Part shown: in pieces, positions 1-5,479 of the stretch
Layout of the letters: every line of letters begins with the position of its first letter
Position numbering within the stretch: the stretch's first letter is position 1
Assembly (NCBI GenBank): GCA_905233865.1
Contig: CAJOGH010000048.1
Coordinates: 1-7,009 of the forward strand
Direction: 5' to 3'
Source of the DNA: an uncultured Atopobiaceae bacterium
Lineage (GTDB): Bacteria; Actinomycetota; Coriobacteriia; Coriobacteriales; Atopobiaceae
DNA length: 7,009 bases
The notes under the pieces: generated by a model
Database searches by the model: none
What the model was told of the DNA's origin: nothing
The model's input: the letters and a program-made list of their open reading frames with translations, nothing else
Position numbers and translations under genes: made by a program

Positions 1-28
1 AAACGGGCCTGGAGGTGGCGGAAGCACA

Positions 29-75
29 CAAAACTCGACACGTAGGCCGTATATACGAACAGGCGTCGAGTTTTG
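29..75. terminator. Inverted repeat downstream of the asparaginase gene, possible bidirectional terminator
   Basis: A perfect 11-bp inverted repeat has arms CAAAACTCGAC (29-39) and GTCGAGTTTTG (65-75). The GC core is flanked by A4 and T4, as in bidirectional intrinsic terminators, and it lies 39 bases past the asparaginase stop codon. The 25-base loop is long for an intrinsic terminator and contains its own 10-bp palindrome, CGTATATACG (48-57). The terminator role is inferred; the symmetry is seen directly. Nothing else is recognisable in 1-114, and no convincing end of an upstream gene is visible. Confidence 0.4.
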
Positions 76-114
76 AGCGGTTTTTGGACGATAAGAGCCT
101 GCGCTCCCGCTACC

Positions 115-1122
115 TCAGGTCCAGAGGGTGTCGCGGTTGTGCGGCTCGTAGAACAGCTCGCGGGCCTGGGGCACCTTGCGCGTCTGGCCCAGCACCCACA
201 TGAGCTTGGTCAGGCATGCCTCGAGCGTCATGTCACGGGCCTCTAGCAGCGCGTCCTCACGCGGCACGCTGCGGCCGACCTCGTAGACGCTAAAGTCGGA
301 GCCTTCGAGGGGAACCTGCGTGGTCATAGCCACAAGAGTGCCAGAGCGCATGTGGCGGCGCAGGATGTCGCCGAGCGGCTCGTTGTGGTAGCTGGGCAGC
401 CCGCCTACGCCAAACGACTCGATGACAAGCGCGTCGTAGGTCTTGCACATCACATCCAGGATCTCAGCGCTCACGGGAGGAGTCAGCTTGAGGAGCCCGA
501 CGTTGCCGTTCATCTCGTGGGAGAAGCGCGGTCGCGCGCTCTTGTCGACCGGATGGTCGTCGAGGTAGAAGACGACCCTCTCGCCTTGGATGGTGGCGAG
601 GTAGGGGTGGTTGATGGAGATGAACGCGTTGTAGCTGTGCGTGCGGACCTTGCGGGCTCGCGTGCCGCAGATGACGTTGCCTCCCATGACGATGGAGACG
701 TCATGGGCGCGCTCGTGGGCGGCCAGGCGGATGGCGTCGGTGAGGTTGGTGCGGGCGTCGGTCACGTCCAGGTCGATGGGGCGCTGGGCGCCGGTGAGCA
801 CGATGGGCTTGGGCGAGTCCTGGACGAGGTAGGAAAGGGCTGACGAGGTGAACGACATCGTGTCGGTGCCATGGCAGACGACAAAGCCGTCGTAGTCGTC
901 GTAGGAGTCTTCGATGCGCCGGGCGATGGCAAGCCAGTGCGCGGGTTGCATGTTGGTGCTGTCGATGCTCAGCAGGTCACAGGTATCCACGACGGCCACG
1001 TCATGGACACAGGGGACAAAGGCGAGCATCTCCTCGCACGACATCTGGGGCTCAAGGCCGCCGCCAAGATGCGAGCGGGACGCGATGGTCCCGCCCGTGC
1101 CTATCAGAAGTACCCTGCGCAT
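115..1122 (-). CDS. ansA: Cytoplasmic type I L-asparaginase
   Basis: This 335-residue protein should hydrolyse L-asparagine to aspartate and ammonia in the cytoplasm; no signal peptide is present. The N-terminal strand runs straight into GTGGTIAS (residues 8-15), which places the nucleophile at T12. The second signature HGTDTM (84-89) supplies T86 and D87, and K158 in TRARKVR matches the active-site lysine of the family. The run TMSFTSSALSYL closely resembles the type I (AnsA) rather than the secreted type II family, and the length is normal for it. The ATG is preceded by no strong Shine-Dalgarno site, only AAG-rich sequence from the end of the upstream ATP-grasp gene, whose stop codon lies 3 bases away, so translational coupling is likely. 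It is the last gene of the esterase/ATP-grasp/asparaginase operon. An amidase acting on a related asparaginyl compound cannot be excluded. Confidence 0.94.
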   Translation of the reverse strand: MRRVLLIGTGGTIASRSHLGGGLEPQMSCEEMLAFVPCVHDVAVVDTCDLLSIDSTNMQPAHWLAIARRIEDSYDDYDGFVVCHGTDTMSFTSSALSYLVQDSPKPIVLTGAQRPIDLDVTDARTNLTDAIRLAAHERAHDVSIVMGGNVICGTRARKVRTHSYNAFISINHPYLATIQGERVVFYLDDHPVDKSARPRFSHEMNGNVGLLKLTPPVSAEILDVMCKTYDALVIESFGVGGLPSYHNEPLGDILRRHMRSGTLVAMTTQVPLEGSDFSVYEVGRSVPREDALLEARDMTLEACLTKLMWVLGQTRKVPQARELFYEPHNRDTLWT

Positions 1123-1125
1123 ATG

Positions 1126-2520
1126 CTACTTGGCCTTGCCCTTGCCCTTGGACTTTGCCTTGGACTTGCCCTTTGCCTTGGACTTGGCCTTTGGCTTTGC
1201 CTTGGTCTTGGGCTTGGAGTCACTTGCCTTGGTCGTGGCCTTGGCCTTGGTCGTCTTGGCCGCAGCTGCCTCGCTCTTGTCGGCAGACTTCGTGGCCGCC
1301 TTCTTGGGCTCGGCCTTTGCCTCGGGCGCGGGTGGCGCAAAGACGTAGTCGGCAAACTCGCGTGCGGCGGCCTCGTCGCGGACGCGAGCGACGTAGTAGT
1401 CGTTGCCCATGTCGTTGGCGATGGCGTCCGGCATGCGGCCGTGGTCGCGCATGCGGATGTAGTAGCGGCTCATGATCTCGTCATGGGTGTGGGCGTAGGC
1501 GCGGCCGTCGCGGCGACCCGCATACACGCAGCAGCCGTGGGTTCCCACGTCGGAGTTGCGCAGCTCGTCGTAGCAGACCATGTCGGCCCACATGCTGTAC
1601 ACGTCGGCCTCGTGGGCCACGTTCATCATGTCGGGCGTGTAGGCGCCGGCGGGGCGCATGTTGGCCTCGAGGCCCACGAAGTCGCCCTTCTTGCCCAGGC
1701 CGGGCTGGTCGGAACTGAGGCGGAAGAACTCAAAGTGGATGAAGCGGCTGGTGACGTTGAAGGCGCGGACGCAGGCACGACCGGCGGCCAGCAGCTTCTC
1801 GGGAATCTCGGGAAGGACGCAGTAGGACATGTCCAGGCGCTGCTGGACCACATCGGACATGGAGGGCGGGAACAGGCAGCTGGACTCAAAGAGGGGCTTG
1901 CCGTGGGAGTCGAGGATGGCGTCGTAGCTCATGATGTCGCCGCGCACGCACTCCTCGATGATCACGTTGCGCGACTCGCCGCTCTCAAAGAGGGCCTCGA
2001 GCTCCGCCTCGTTGTTCACATGATGGGCGCCCTCGGCGCCAACGCCCACGTCGGGCTTGGCAAAGACGGGGTAGCCGCCTACCTCCTTGACAAAGGCGCG
2101 CGCCGCGGCCAGGGTCGTGGGGCGCAGGCAGCGAGCGGAAGCCACGCCGGCGCGCTCGTAGAAGCTCTTCATGGACGACTTGGAGCGCCAGGCGCGCGCG
2201 TCGCTCACGTGCATGCCCGTGGTGATGTTGAAGTCCTCGCGCAGGCGCGCGTCCTGCTCCAACCAGAACTCGTTGTTGGACTCAAGCCAGTCGATCTTGC
2301 CGTACTTGAACGACAGGAACGCGACGGCGCGGAACATCTCCTCGTAGTCACCGAGGTTACTGACCTTGTAGTACTCGGTCAGGATGTGGCGCAGGCGCGG
2401 GTCGAGGTCGTCGTAGGCGCAGTCGCCAACTCCAAGGACGCGCACGCCGTTCTGGACCAGTCTCTCGCAGAAGTTCCAGTACACGCTGGGGAAATTGGGC
2501 GAGACGAACACGAAGTTCAT
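1126..2520 (-). CDS. ATP-grasp carboxylate-amine ligase-like protein with a lysine-rich C-terminal tail
   Basis: This 464-residue protein has an ATP-grasp fold, so it probably activates a carboxylate as acyl phosphate and joins it to an amine or thiol; the substrate is unknown. Residues 1-100 form the pre-ATP-grasp domain (MNFVFVSPNFPSVYWNF). The ATP-binding lysine is probably K155 in VFAKPDVGVGAEG, followed by a Gly-rich loop. The adenine-contact strand is near VIIEE (186-190), and the metal-binding motif is ExNxR (E285, N287, R289). Residues 400-464 are a low-complexity Ala/Lys/Ser/Thr tail with about 24 lysines, strictly every second residue from K436 to K464. The ATG at 2520 is chosen because AGAGGAG lies 6 bases upstream; the in-frame ATG at 2526 abuts that site. 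It lies 68 bases after the esterase gene and 3 bases before ansA. The tail is not part of the usual catalytic domain. Confidence 0.9.
   Translation of the reverse strand: MNFVFVSPNFPSVYWNFCERLVQNGVRVLGVGDCAYDDLDPRLRHILTEYYKVSNLGDYEEMFRAVAFLSFKYGKIDWLESNNEFWLEQDARLREDFNITTGMHVSDARAWRSKSSMKSFYERAGVASARCLRPTTLAAARAFVKEVGGYPVFAKPDVGVGAEGAHHVNNEAELEALFESGESRNVIIEECVRGDIMSYDAILDSHGKPLFESSCLFPPSMSDVVQQRLDMSYCVLPEIPEKLLAAGRACVRAFNVTSRFIHFEFFRLSSDQPGLGKKGDFVGLEANMRPAGAYTPDMMNVAHEADVYSMWADMVCYDELRNSDVGTHGCCVYAGRRDGRAYAHTHDEIMSRYYIRMRDHGRMPDAIANDMGNDYYVARVRDEAAAREFADYVFAPPAPEAKAEPKKAATKSADKSEAAAAKTTKAKATTKASDSKPKTKAKPKAKSKAKGKSKAKSKGKGKAK
1129..1323 (-). repeat. Low-complexity lysine tail coding repeat
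   Basis: This stretch encodes residues 400-464 of the ATP-grasp protein. At its end the DNA is a 6-base quasi-repeat (AAG plus a variable Ala, Ser, Gly, Pro or Thr codon); in the stretch read codon by codon every lysine is AAG. The protein reads as alternating X-Lys, like the tails of histone H1-like proteins and of some actinobacterial DNA-binding proteins. Such repeats can change length by slippage. A role in binding polyanions is inferred only from charge. Confidence 0.85.
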
Positions 2521-2526
2521 GGGCAT

Positions 2527-2533
2527 CTCCTCT
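2527..2533 (-). promoter_or_regulatory. Ribosome binding site deciding the ATP-grasp start
   Basis: AGAGGAG on the minus strand sits 6 bases before the ATG at 2520 and immediately before another in-frame ATG at 2526. The spacing supports the downstream ATG, giving a protein that starts MNFVFVSPNF. Confidence 0.7.
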
Positions 2534-2544
2534 GGGCTTGAGTA

Positions 2545-2572
2545 CGCCCGCATGCATTGCGACATGCGGGCG
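2545..2572 (-). other. Intercistronic stem-loop between the esterase and ATP-grasp genes
   Basis: A perfect 10-bp inverted repeat, CGCCCGCATG and CATGCGGGCG, encloses an 8-base loop. It fills much of the 68-base gap between the esterase stop and the ATP-grasp start. No U-tract follows on the minus strand, so a plain intrinsic terminator is unlikely. An mRNA-processing or stability hairpin that sets unequal expression of the two genes is the more likely role, by inference. Confidence 0.55.
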
Positions 2573-2588
2573 CGGGTTGTAGACGTCT

Positions 2589-3344
2589 CTATTCGGCGGC
2601 AGGGCTGCCAAGCAGGTGGTACATGAAGTAGGGGAGCTGCTTCTGCCACCAGTCCCAGTCGTGCGCCACATCGTGGCCCCAGTAGTCGACCCACGCGGGG
2701 ATGCCCTTGGAGGCAAGGATCGCGTCCATCGCGCGCGTGGACTCCAGAAGGTCGTCCTCCCAGGCGCCCTGGCCAACGCACAGGATGATGTCGCTCGTGC
2801 GATAGAGATCCATCCAGGGGTGGTTCTGCGGCATGTTGGGCAGGAAGTCGATGGGGGAGTTGTCGTAGGTCAGCGGGTCCGTGTAGCCGGGAATGAAGAA
2901 GTTGGCGCTGTAGATGCCCGAGAGGCAGATGGTCGCGTCAAAGAGGTCCGGGCGACGGAAGAAGAAGTTGGCCGCGTGCATGGCGCCCATGGAGCAGCCG
3001 GTCGTCATGGCGTCCTCGGGGGCGTCCGGGTTGCGCTTGCGCAGCGTGGGCAGAAGCTCGTCCACGACGTAGTGGAACCAGCGCTCCTGCATGAGAATGC
3101 GCTCGTGCTCGTCGCCCTCGGCGGTCCAGGACTCGTGGTCGATGCCATCGACCAGGACCAGCTGGAGCTTACCGGCCTCGATCCAGTTGGCCACGGTCTC
3201 GACCATGCCAAAGTTCTCAAAGTCCCACCAGCGGCCGTCCTGTGGCGGGAAGGCCAGGCAGATCTTTCCGCTCTTGCCAAAGACCTTGTACTCCATGGTG
3301 CGGTTGAGGTTCTTGCTCTTTGGCCTGTAGACTCTGCTGTACAT
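2589..3344 (-). CDS. Alpha/beta-hydrolase esterase, COG4947-like
   Basis: This 251-residue protein has no signal peptide and probably hydrolyses a carboxylic ester in the cytoplasm. The nucleophile elbow is GCSMG (116-120) with S118 as catalytic serine. D197 or nearby E196 in GQGAWEDD is the likely acid, and H228 in AHDWDWW is the likely base; the H-x-W-x-WW ending is typical of the esterase D/putative esterase family. The length suits a compact single-domain enzyme. The ATG at 3344 has AAGGAGA (3348-3354) 3 bases upstream; a second in-frame Met at residue 17 (MEYKVF) lacks that support. It heads the minus-strand operon, so its substrate may be a product or precursor of the ATP-grasp enzyme next door. 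My recollection is that such esterases often sit beside ATP-grasp genes; this was not checked here. Confidence 0.9.
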   Translation of the reverse strand: MYSRVYRPKSKNLNRTMEYKVFGKSGKICLAFPPQDGRWWDFENFGMVETVANWIEAGKLQLVLVDGIDHESWTAEGDEHERILMQERWFHYVVDELLPTLRKRNPDAPEDAMTTGCSMGAMHAANFFFRRPDLFDATICLSGIYSANFFIPGYTDPLTYDNSPIDFLPNMPQNHPWMDLYRTSDIILCVGQGAWEDDLLESTRAMDAILASKGIPAWVDYWGHDVAHDWDWWQKQLPYFMYHLLGSPAAE

Positions 3345-3403
3345 GGCTCTCCTTGCGTCGTGGCCGCACGTGGCGGCGCTGTGGCTGTGCCTTGCTGCGT
3401 CCT

Positions 3404-3409
3404 AGTATA
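3404..3409 (-). promoter_or_regulatory. Candidate -10 element for the esterase operon
   Basis: TATACT on the minus strand matches the TATAAT consensus at 5 of 6 positions and lies 59 bases upstream of the esterase ATG. No good -35 hexamer is seen 16-18 bases further up, so the promoter may be activator-dependent. A second candidate, CATAAT (minus strand, 3476-3481), also scores 5 of 6 and also lacks a clear -35. Confidence 0.35.
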
Positions 3410-3460
3410 TGCGCCTGTGCCTGCGTGTGCGCGCGGGTATGGCGTGGAGCAGGCTTTTCT

Positions 3461-3478
3461 CGCAATTTCCGCGCAATT
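3461..3478. repeat. Two CGCAATT direct repeats at 11-bp period
   Basis: CGCAATT occurs at 3461-3467 and 3472-3478, separated by 4 bases (TCCG). The 7+4 arrangement is that of tandem half-sites bound by OmpR/PhoB-type response regulators. It lies upstream of the esterase -10 candidate at 3404-3409 but overlaps the alternative -10 at 3476-3481. With only two copies, chance is possible. Confidence 0.35.
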
Positions 3479-3659
3479 ATGCCCTGTAGCTGCGACTTGC
3501 ATAGTTTTGGTTTGTGACCGCTTGTGATGACGCGCGTGCGCTGGTGACAGGTGGTGGCGAGCGCGCGCTGCGACGACGTTGCGCATAGGGGAGTTGGCTA
3601 GCAGGGGATTGTATGGTCCGTATTGGATTTCCTTGCACTCTCATTCACGCATACAAATT

Positions 3660-3688
3660 TCAAACAACAATCAAACACGATTCAAACA
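3660..3688. promoter_or_regulatory. Three TCAAACA direct repeats at 11-bp period, putative regulator binding site
   Basis: Perfect 7-mers TCAAACA start at 3660, 3671 and 3682, each separated by 4 bases, so they fall on the same face of the helix. A weaker copy, GCATACA at 3649 (5 of 7), continues the phase upstream. Inverted partial copies (CGTTTGT 3691-3697, CGTTTGA 3709-3715) lie just downstream. Tandem 7-bp half-sites at 11-bp period are the known pattern for winged-helix OmpR/PhoB-family regulators such as PhoB, PhoP and WalR. The site lies 95 bases upstream of the first surface-operon gene and is the best candidate for its control. Confidence 0.55.
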
Positions 3689-3696
3689 GCCGTTTG

Positions 3697-3717
3697 TAAA
3701 AAATCCCACGTTTGACA
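3697..3717 (+). promoter_or_regulatory. Candidate promoter elements for the surface-protein operon (weak)
   Basis: Two readings are possible. If the TCAAACA repeats act like a pho box that replaces the -35, the A-rich run starting TAAAAA at 3697-3702 is in the right place for a -10, 8 bases after the last repeat. Alternatively TTGACA at 3712-3717 is a perfect -35, but 16-18 bases downstream there is no -10; the nearest, TAAGAT (3742-3747), is 24 bases away. Neither is strong. Confidence 0.3.
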
Positions 3718-3783
3718 AGAGCCTGTCTATGCACGTCTCCCTAAGATGCTCGCAACAGTCCCCAACGGCGATGGGAGGAAGCG

Positions 3784-4509
3784 ATGACGGAGGTGTTTGA
3801 GGGGCTCGGACGTTTTGTTGACCTGCACGGAGGTTCGATCGTCCTTGCGGTCGTCGGATGTACGCTCGTTGCCGTCGCGGCCCTGGCGCTCGTGCATGCG
3901 GGCGCCGGGTCAGGCGGTGCGCGCGGGCGGCGACCACCGGGGCGCAGAAGGGGAGCGCGCAAGCGGCGCGGCCGTGGGCCCGCCAGGCCGCTTGCCCGTC
4001 CAGCGGCCCTTGCCGTCCTTGTCGTGACCCTCTCTGCGGCGGCAGGCCTGGGATTCGTGGCCTTTGGTCGCACCGCGCATGCCAACGCCTCGGCAGCCAC
4101 GATCTCTGCCGCTGAGGACGGGGCCACGCGCGAGGCGCTCGTGAGCGAGCTGGACCGGCAGGTGGCCGACGGGATGATGGTCGTCACCCTGAACCCACGG
4201 CTGGTGATGGGGTCTGCGGGCGAGAACCTGTACGTGGGGTTTGCCAATGACCCGTCCAACCACGCGGCGCAGCGGTTCCAGATCATGCAGAAGGGCACCT
4301 GCCTTTATACCTCCGACATCGTCGGGGTGGGCGAGGAGTGCCAGACCATTGCCATGCCCGCGGGCCTGGTGGCGGGCGAGGCGGTCGTTCGCGTCCAGGC
4401 GCTCAATGGTGACGGAACGGATCAGGGTAGCCCCACGGAGGTCAAGGTGACGGTGGTGGGCGCGCCTGCGTCCAAGGACAAGGAGGCAAACGATGAGAGG
4501 AAGGTCTAG
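3784..4509 (+). CDS. Two-TM membrane protein with extracellular beta-rich domain
   Basis: This 241-residue protein is the first gene of the surface operon. TM1 spans about 18-40, followed by a very basic loop (residues 47-72: 12 Arg and one Lys in 26) that should be cytoplasmic. TM2 spans about 73-95, followed by AHA-NAS (98-103), which looks like a signal peptidase site. Residues 120-228 form a probable beta-sandwich (VVTLNPRLVMGSAGENLYVGFANDP, then alternating strands) with C173 and C186 free for a disulfide. Similar short domains occur in exported-protein clusters of Firmicutes and Coriobacteria, from memory and without assigned function. The ATG has GGAGG a few bases upstream and no alternative in-frame ATG exists before the second TM. 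The 3' end overlaps the next gene by 17 bases. Function is unknown; a membrane tether or assembly partner of the secreted proteins is inferred. Confidence 0.82.
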   Translation: MTEVFEGLGRFVDLHGGSIVLAVVGCTLVAVAALALVHAGAGSGGARGRRPPGRRRGARKRRGRGPARPLARPAALAVLVVTLSAAAGLGFVAFGRTAHANASAATISAAEDGATREALVSELDRQVADGMMVVTLNPRLVMGSAGENLYVGFANDPSNHAAQRFQIMQKGTCLYTSDIVGVGEECQTIAMPAGLVAGEAVVRVQALNGDGTDQGSPTEVKVTVVGAPASKDKEANDERKV

Positions 4510-5128
4510 TGCGGCGACGGCCGCCCTCGCGCTTGCGCTCGTGCTCTGTCAGCCAAGTGCGGCGCTCGGCGACCAGCAGGTCATTGAGAACGCCACCTCG
4601 GGAACGACGCTCGTGACCGTGCAGGTCGAGGGTAACAACATCGACCCTGATGACGGTGAGCTGGGCAAGAAGACCGGCAACGACCATGACCCGACGGTCA
4701 TGTCGTTTGTGGTGCCTACGCTCATCCCCTTCAAGGTCCTCCCTGACGGTGAGATGGTGGGGCCCTCCTCGGAGGCGACCTACCTGGAGAATCGCTCGGC
4801 GTTTGGCATCTATGTCTCTGAGGTGCGTGTGTCCGAGGCCGAACCCTTCTCGTTCGTCGAGGACGCCACGTCCGCCCAGGGTGAGGACGTTCTGAGCTTT
4901 GCGGTGGGCACGGCAGATGAGATGGTTCCCGCCTGCCGCGCCATGGACGAGGATGGCTTCGCTACCTCCTCACGGTCGTGGAACATGGCCTATGCGCAGG
5001 ATGGCAACGCAGACCGCATCGAGCTCGTGAGCGAGGGCCGCGCGGCACGCCTGACCCAGAACATGCGCCAGACCGAGGACATGGGCCAGATCGTGTGGAC
5101 GGTCGCGCCCGGGGCGCTGGGGGAGTAG
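4493..5128 (+). CDS. Secreted surface protein with VPT-type domain
   Basis: This 211-residue exported protein has a classic signal peptide, MRGRSS then a hydrophobic run, probably cleaved after SAALG (residue 26). An acidic linker follows (VEGNNIDPDDGELGKK). Residues 69-205 form a domain that also ends the 496-residue protein two genes on: VVPTLIPFKVLPDGEMV ... TYLENRSAFGIYV here, ending in VWTVAP, against SVPTTIPLRVLPSGEVV ... TYIENLS ... VTWSVSP there. It has no sorting signal or C-terminal membrane anchor, so surface retention must be non-covalent or through a partner. AGGAGG lies 6 bases before the ATG, inside the 3' end of the preceding gene. The terminal V-W-x-V-x-P resembles the distal motif of WxL domains, but the proximal Trp-x-Leu is absent. 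Structural surface protein is the best guess. Confidence 0.85.
   Translation: MRGRSSAATAALALALVLCQPSAALGDQQVIENATSGTTLVTVQVEGNNIDPDDGELGKKTGNDHDPTVMSFVVPTLIPFKVLPDGEMVGPSSEATYLENRSAFGIYVSEVRVSEAEPFSFVEDATSAQGEDVLSFAVGTADEMVPACRAMDEDGFATSSRSWNMAYAQDGNADRIELVSEGRAARLTQNMRQTEDMGQIVWTVAPGALGE
5119..5125 (+). promoter_or_regulatory. Ribosome binding site deciding the small sortase-substrate start
   Basis: GGGGGAG lies 6 bases before ATG 5132, 3 bases before GTG 5129 and 12 before ATG 5138. ATG 5132 is the best spaced of the three in-frame starts. Confidence 0.6.
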
Positions 5129-5131
5129 GTG

Positions 5132-5479
5132 ATGGGCATGAACAGCAGAACCCATTGGATGGGGATCGTCATCGCGATGGCTCTTGTCGTTCTGTTTGGC
5201 GCGAGGGACGTTGCGCTGGCGGACGAGTCGGAGCCAATCATGGGCACGCAGGGGTCCACCCAGATGACCATCGAGGTACTCGACCAGCCTGACTATGACC
5301 TCATGCCGCAGTCGGAGCCCAAGGGAGGCGAGGCCAAGGACGCGTCCTCCGCGCCAGCGGCGGCCGATGAGCCCACCTACCCCGACATGCCGCAGACCGG
5401 CGCCGGCGCGCCCCTGGCGCTGGTGACCTGCGTGTCGGCGCTCGGCGTCTTTCTCGTTGGATTGGAGGGATGGAGATGA
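5132..5479 (+). CDS. Small sortase-anchored surface protein (MPQTG signal)
   Basis: This 115-residue protein has a signal peptide (hydrophobic core about 10-22, cleavage likely after ALA at 30) and a short mature part with one strand-like segment (TQMTIEVLDQPDY, 43-55). A Pro/Ala/acidic linker leads to a C-terminal cell-wall sorting signal: MPQTG (86-90), hydrophobic stretch APLALVTCVSALGVFLVGL (93-111) and the short end EGWR. The motif is an LPXTG variant with Met at position 1 and a weak positive tail. A near copy, MPQSE, occurs at 58-62. By family knowledge a sortase would cleave after the Thr and link the protein to peptidoglycan. The mature part is only about 60 residues, which suits an anchor or adaptor rather than an enzyme. 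It starts 3 bases after the previous stop and overlaps the next gene by 4 bases (ATGA). Confidence 0.86.
   Translation: MGMNSRTHWMGIVIAMALVVLFGARDVALADESEPIMGTQGSTQMTIEVLDQPDYDLMPQSEPKGGEAKDASSAPAAADEPTYPDMPQTGAGAPLALVTCVSALGVFLVGLEGWR
5464..5468 (+). promoter_or_regulatory. Ribosome binding site deciding the start of the large secreted protein
   Basis: GGAGG sits 7 bases before ATG 5476 but only 1 base before ATG 5470. The second ATG gives a 4-base ATGA overlap with the preceding stop codon, a usual coupling arrangement. Confidence 0.6.

Larger units (their letters stand above)
3345..3783. promoter_or_regulatory. Divergent intergenic regulatory region
   Basis: About 440 bases separate the two diverging operons. 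The esterase-proximal half is GC-rich with two candidate minus-strand -10 elements. The half near the surface-protein operon (about 3610-3720) is strikingly A/T-rich compared with all flanking coding DNA and carries ordered TCAAACA repeats. No convincing gene is present: the open frames crossing it have no good ribosome binding site and look like chance frames. Confidence 0.75.

Noticed and set aside
352..843. Plus-strand open frame opposite the asparaginase gene
   Set aside because: The minus strand carries all asparaginase catalytic motifs; the plus frame has low-complexity Val/Asp/Gly content and no plausible family.
871..2541. 556-codon plus-strand open frame rich in Leu, Gly, Val and His opposite the ATP-grasp gene
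   Set aside because: It is the antisense of a gene with clear ATP-grasp motifs; long antisense frames are common in high-GC DNA, and its LGLGL runs are the complement of the lysine repeat.
2521..2781. N-terminal extension of the ATP-grasp frame to 2781 (87 more residues)
   Set aside because: The extension overlaps the esterase gene and its intergenic hairpin and has no domain sense; a good ribosome binding site lies just before 2520.
3660..3697. CRISPR-like or plasmid iteron reading of the TCAAACA repeats
   Set aside because: Units are only 7 bases with 4-base spacers and no replication gene or cas gene is nearby; a regulator site fits better.
3712..3747. TTGACA and TAAGAT as an ordinary sigma-70 promoter
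   Set aside because: The 24-base spacing is too long for a normal promoter, so it is kept only as a weak alternative.
3579..3800. 73-codon frame in the intergenic region
   Set aside because: Starts at TTG without a convincing ribosome binding site, runs through the regulatory repeats and overlaps the start of the real first gene.
5129..5140. GTG 5129 or ATG 5138 as start of the small sortase substrate
   Set aside because: Spacing from GGGGGAG is too short or too long; ATG 5132 fits best, and the signal peptide is intact in all cases.
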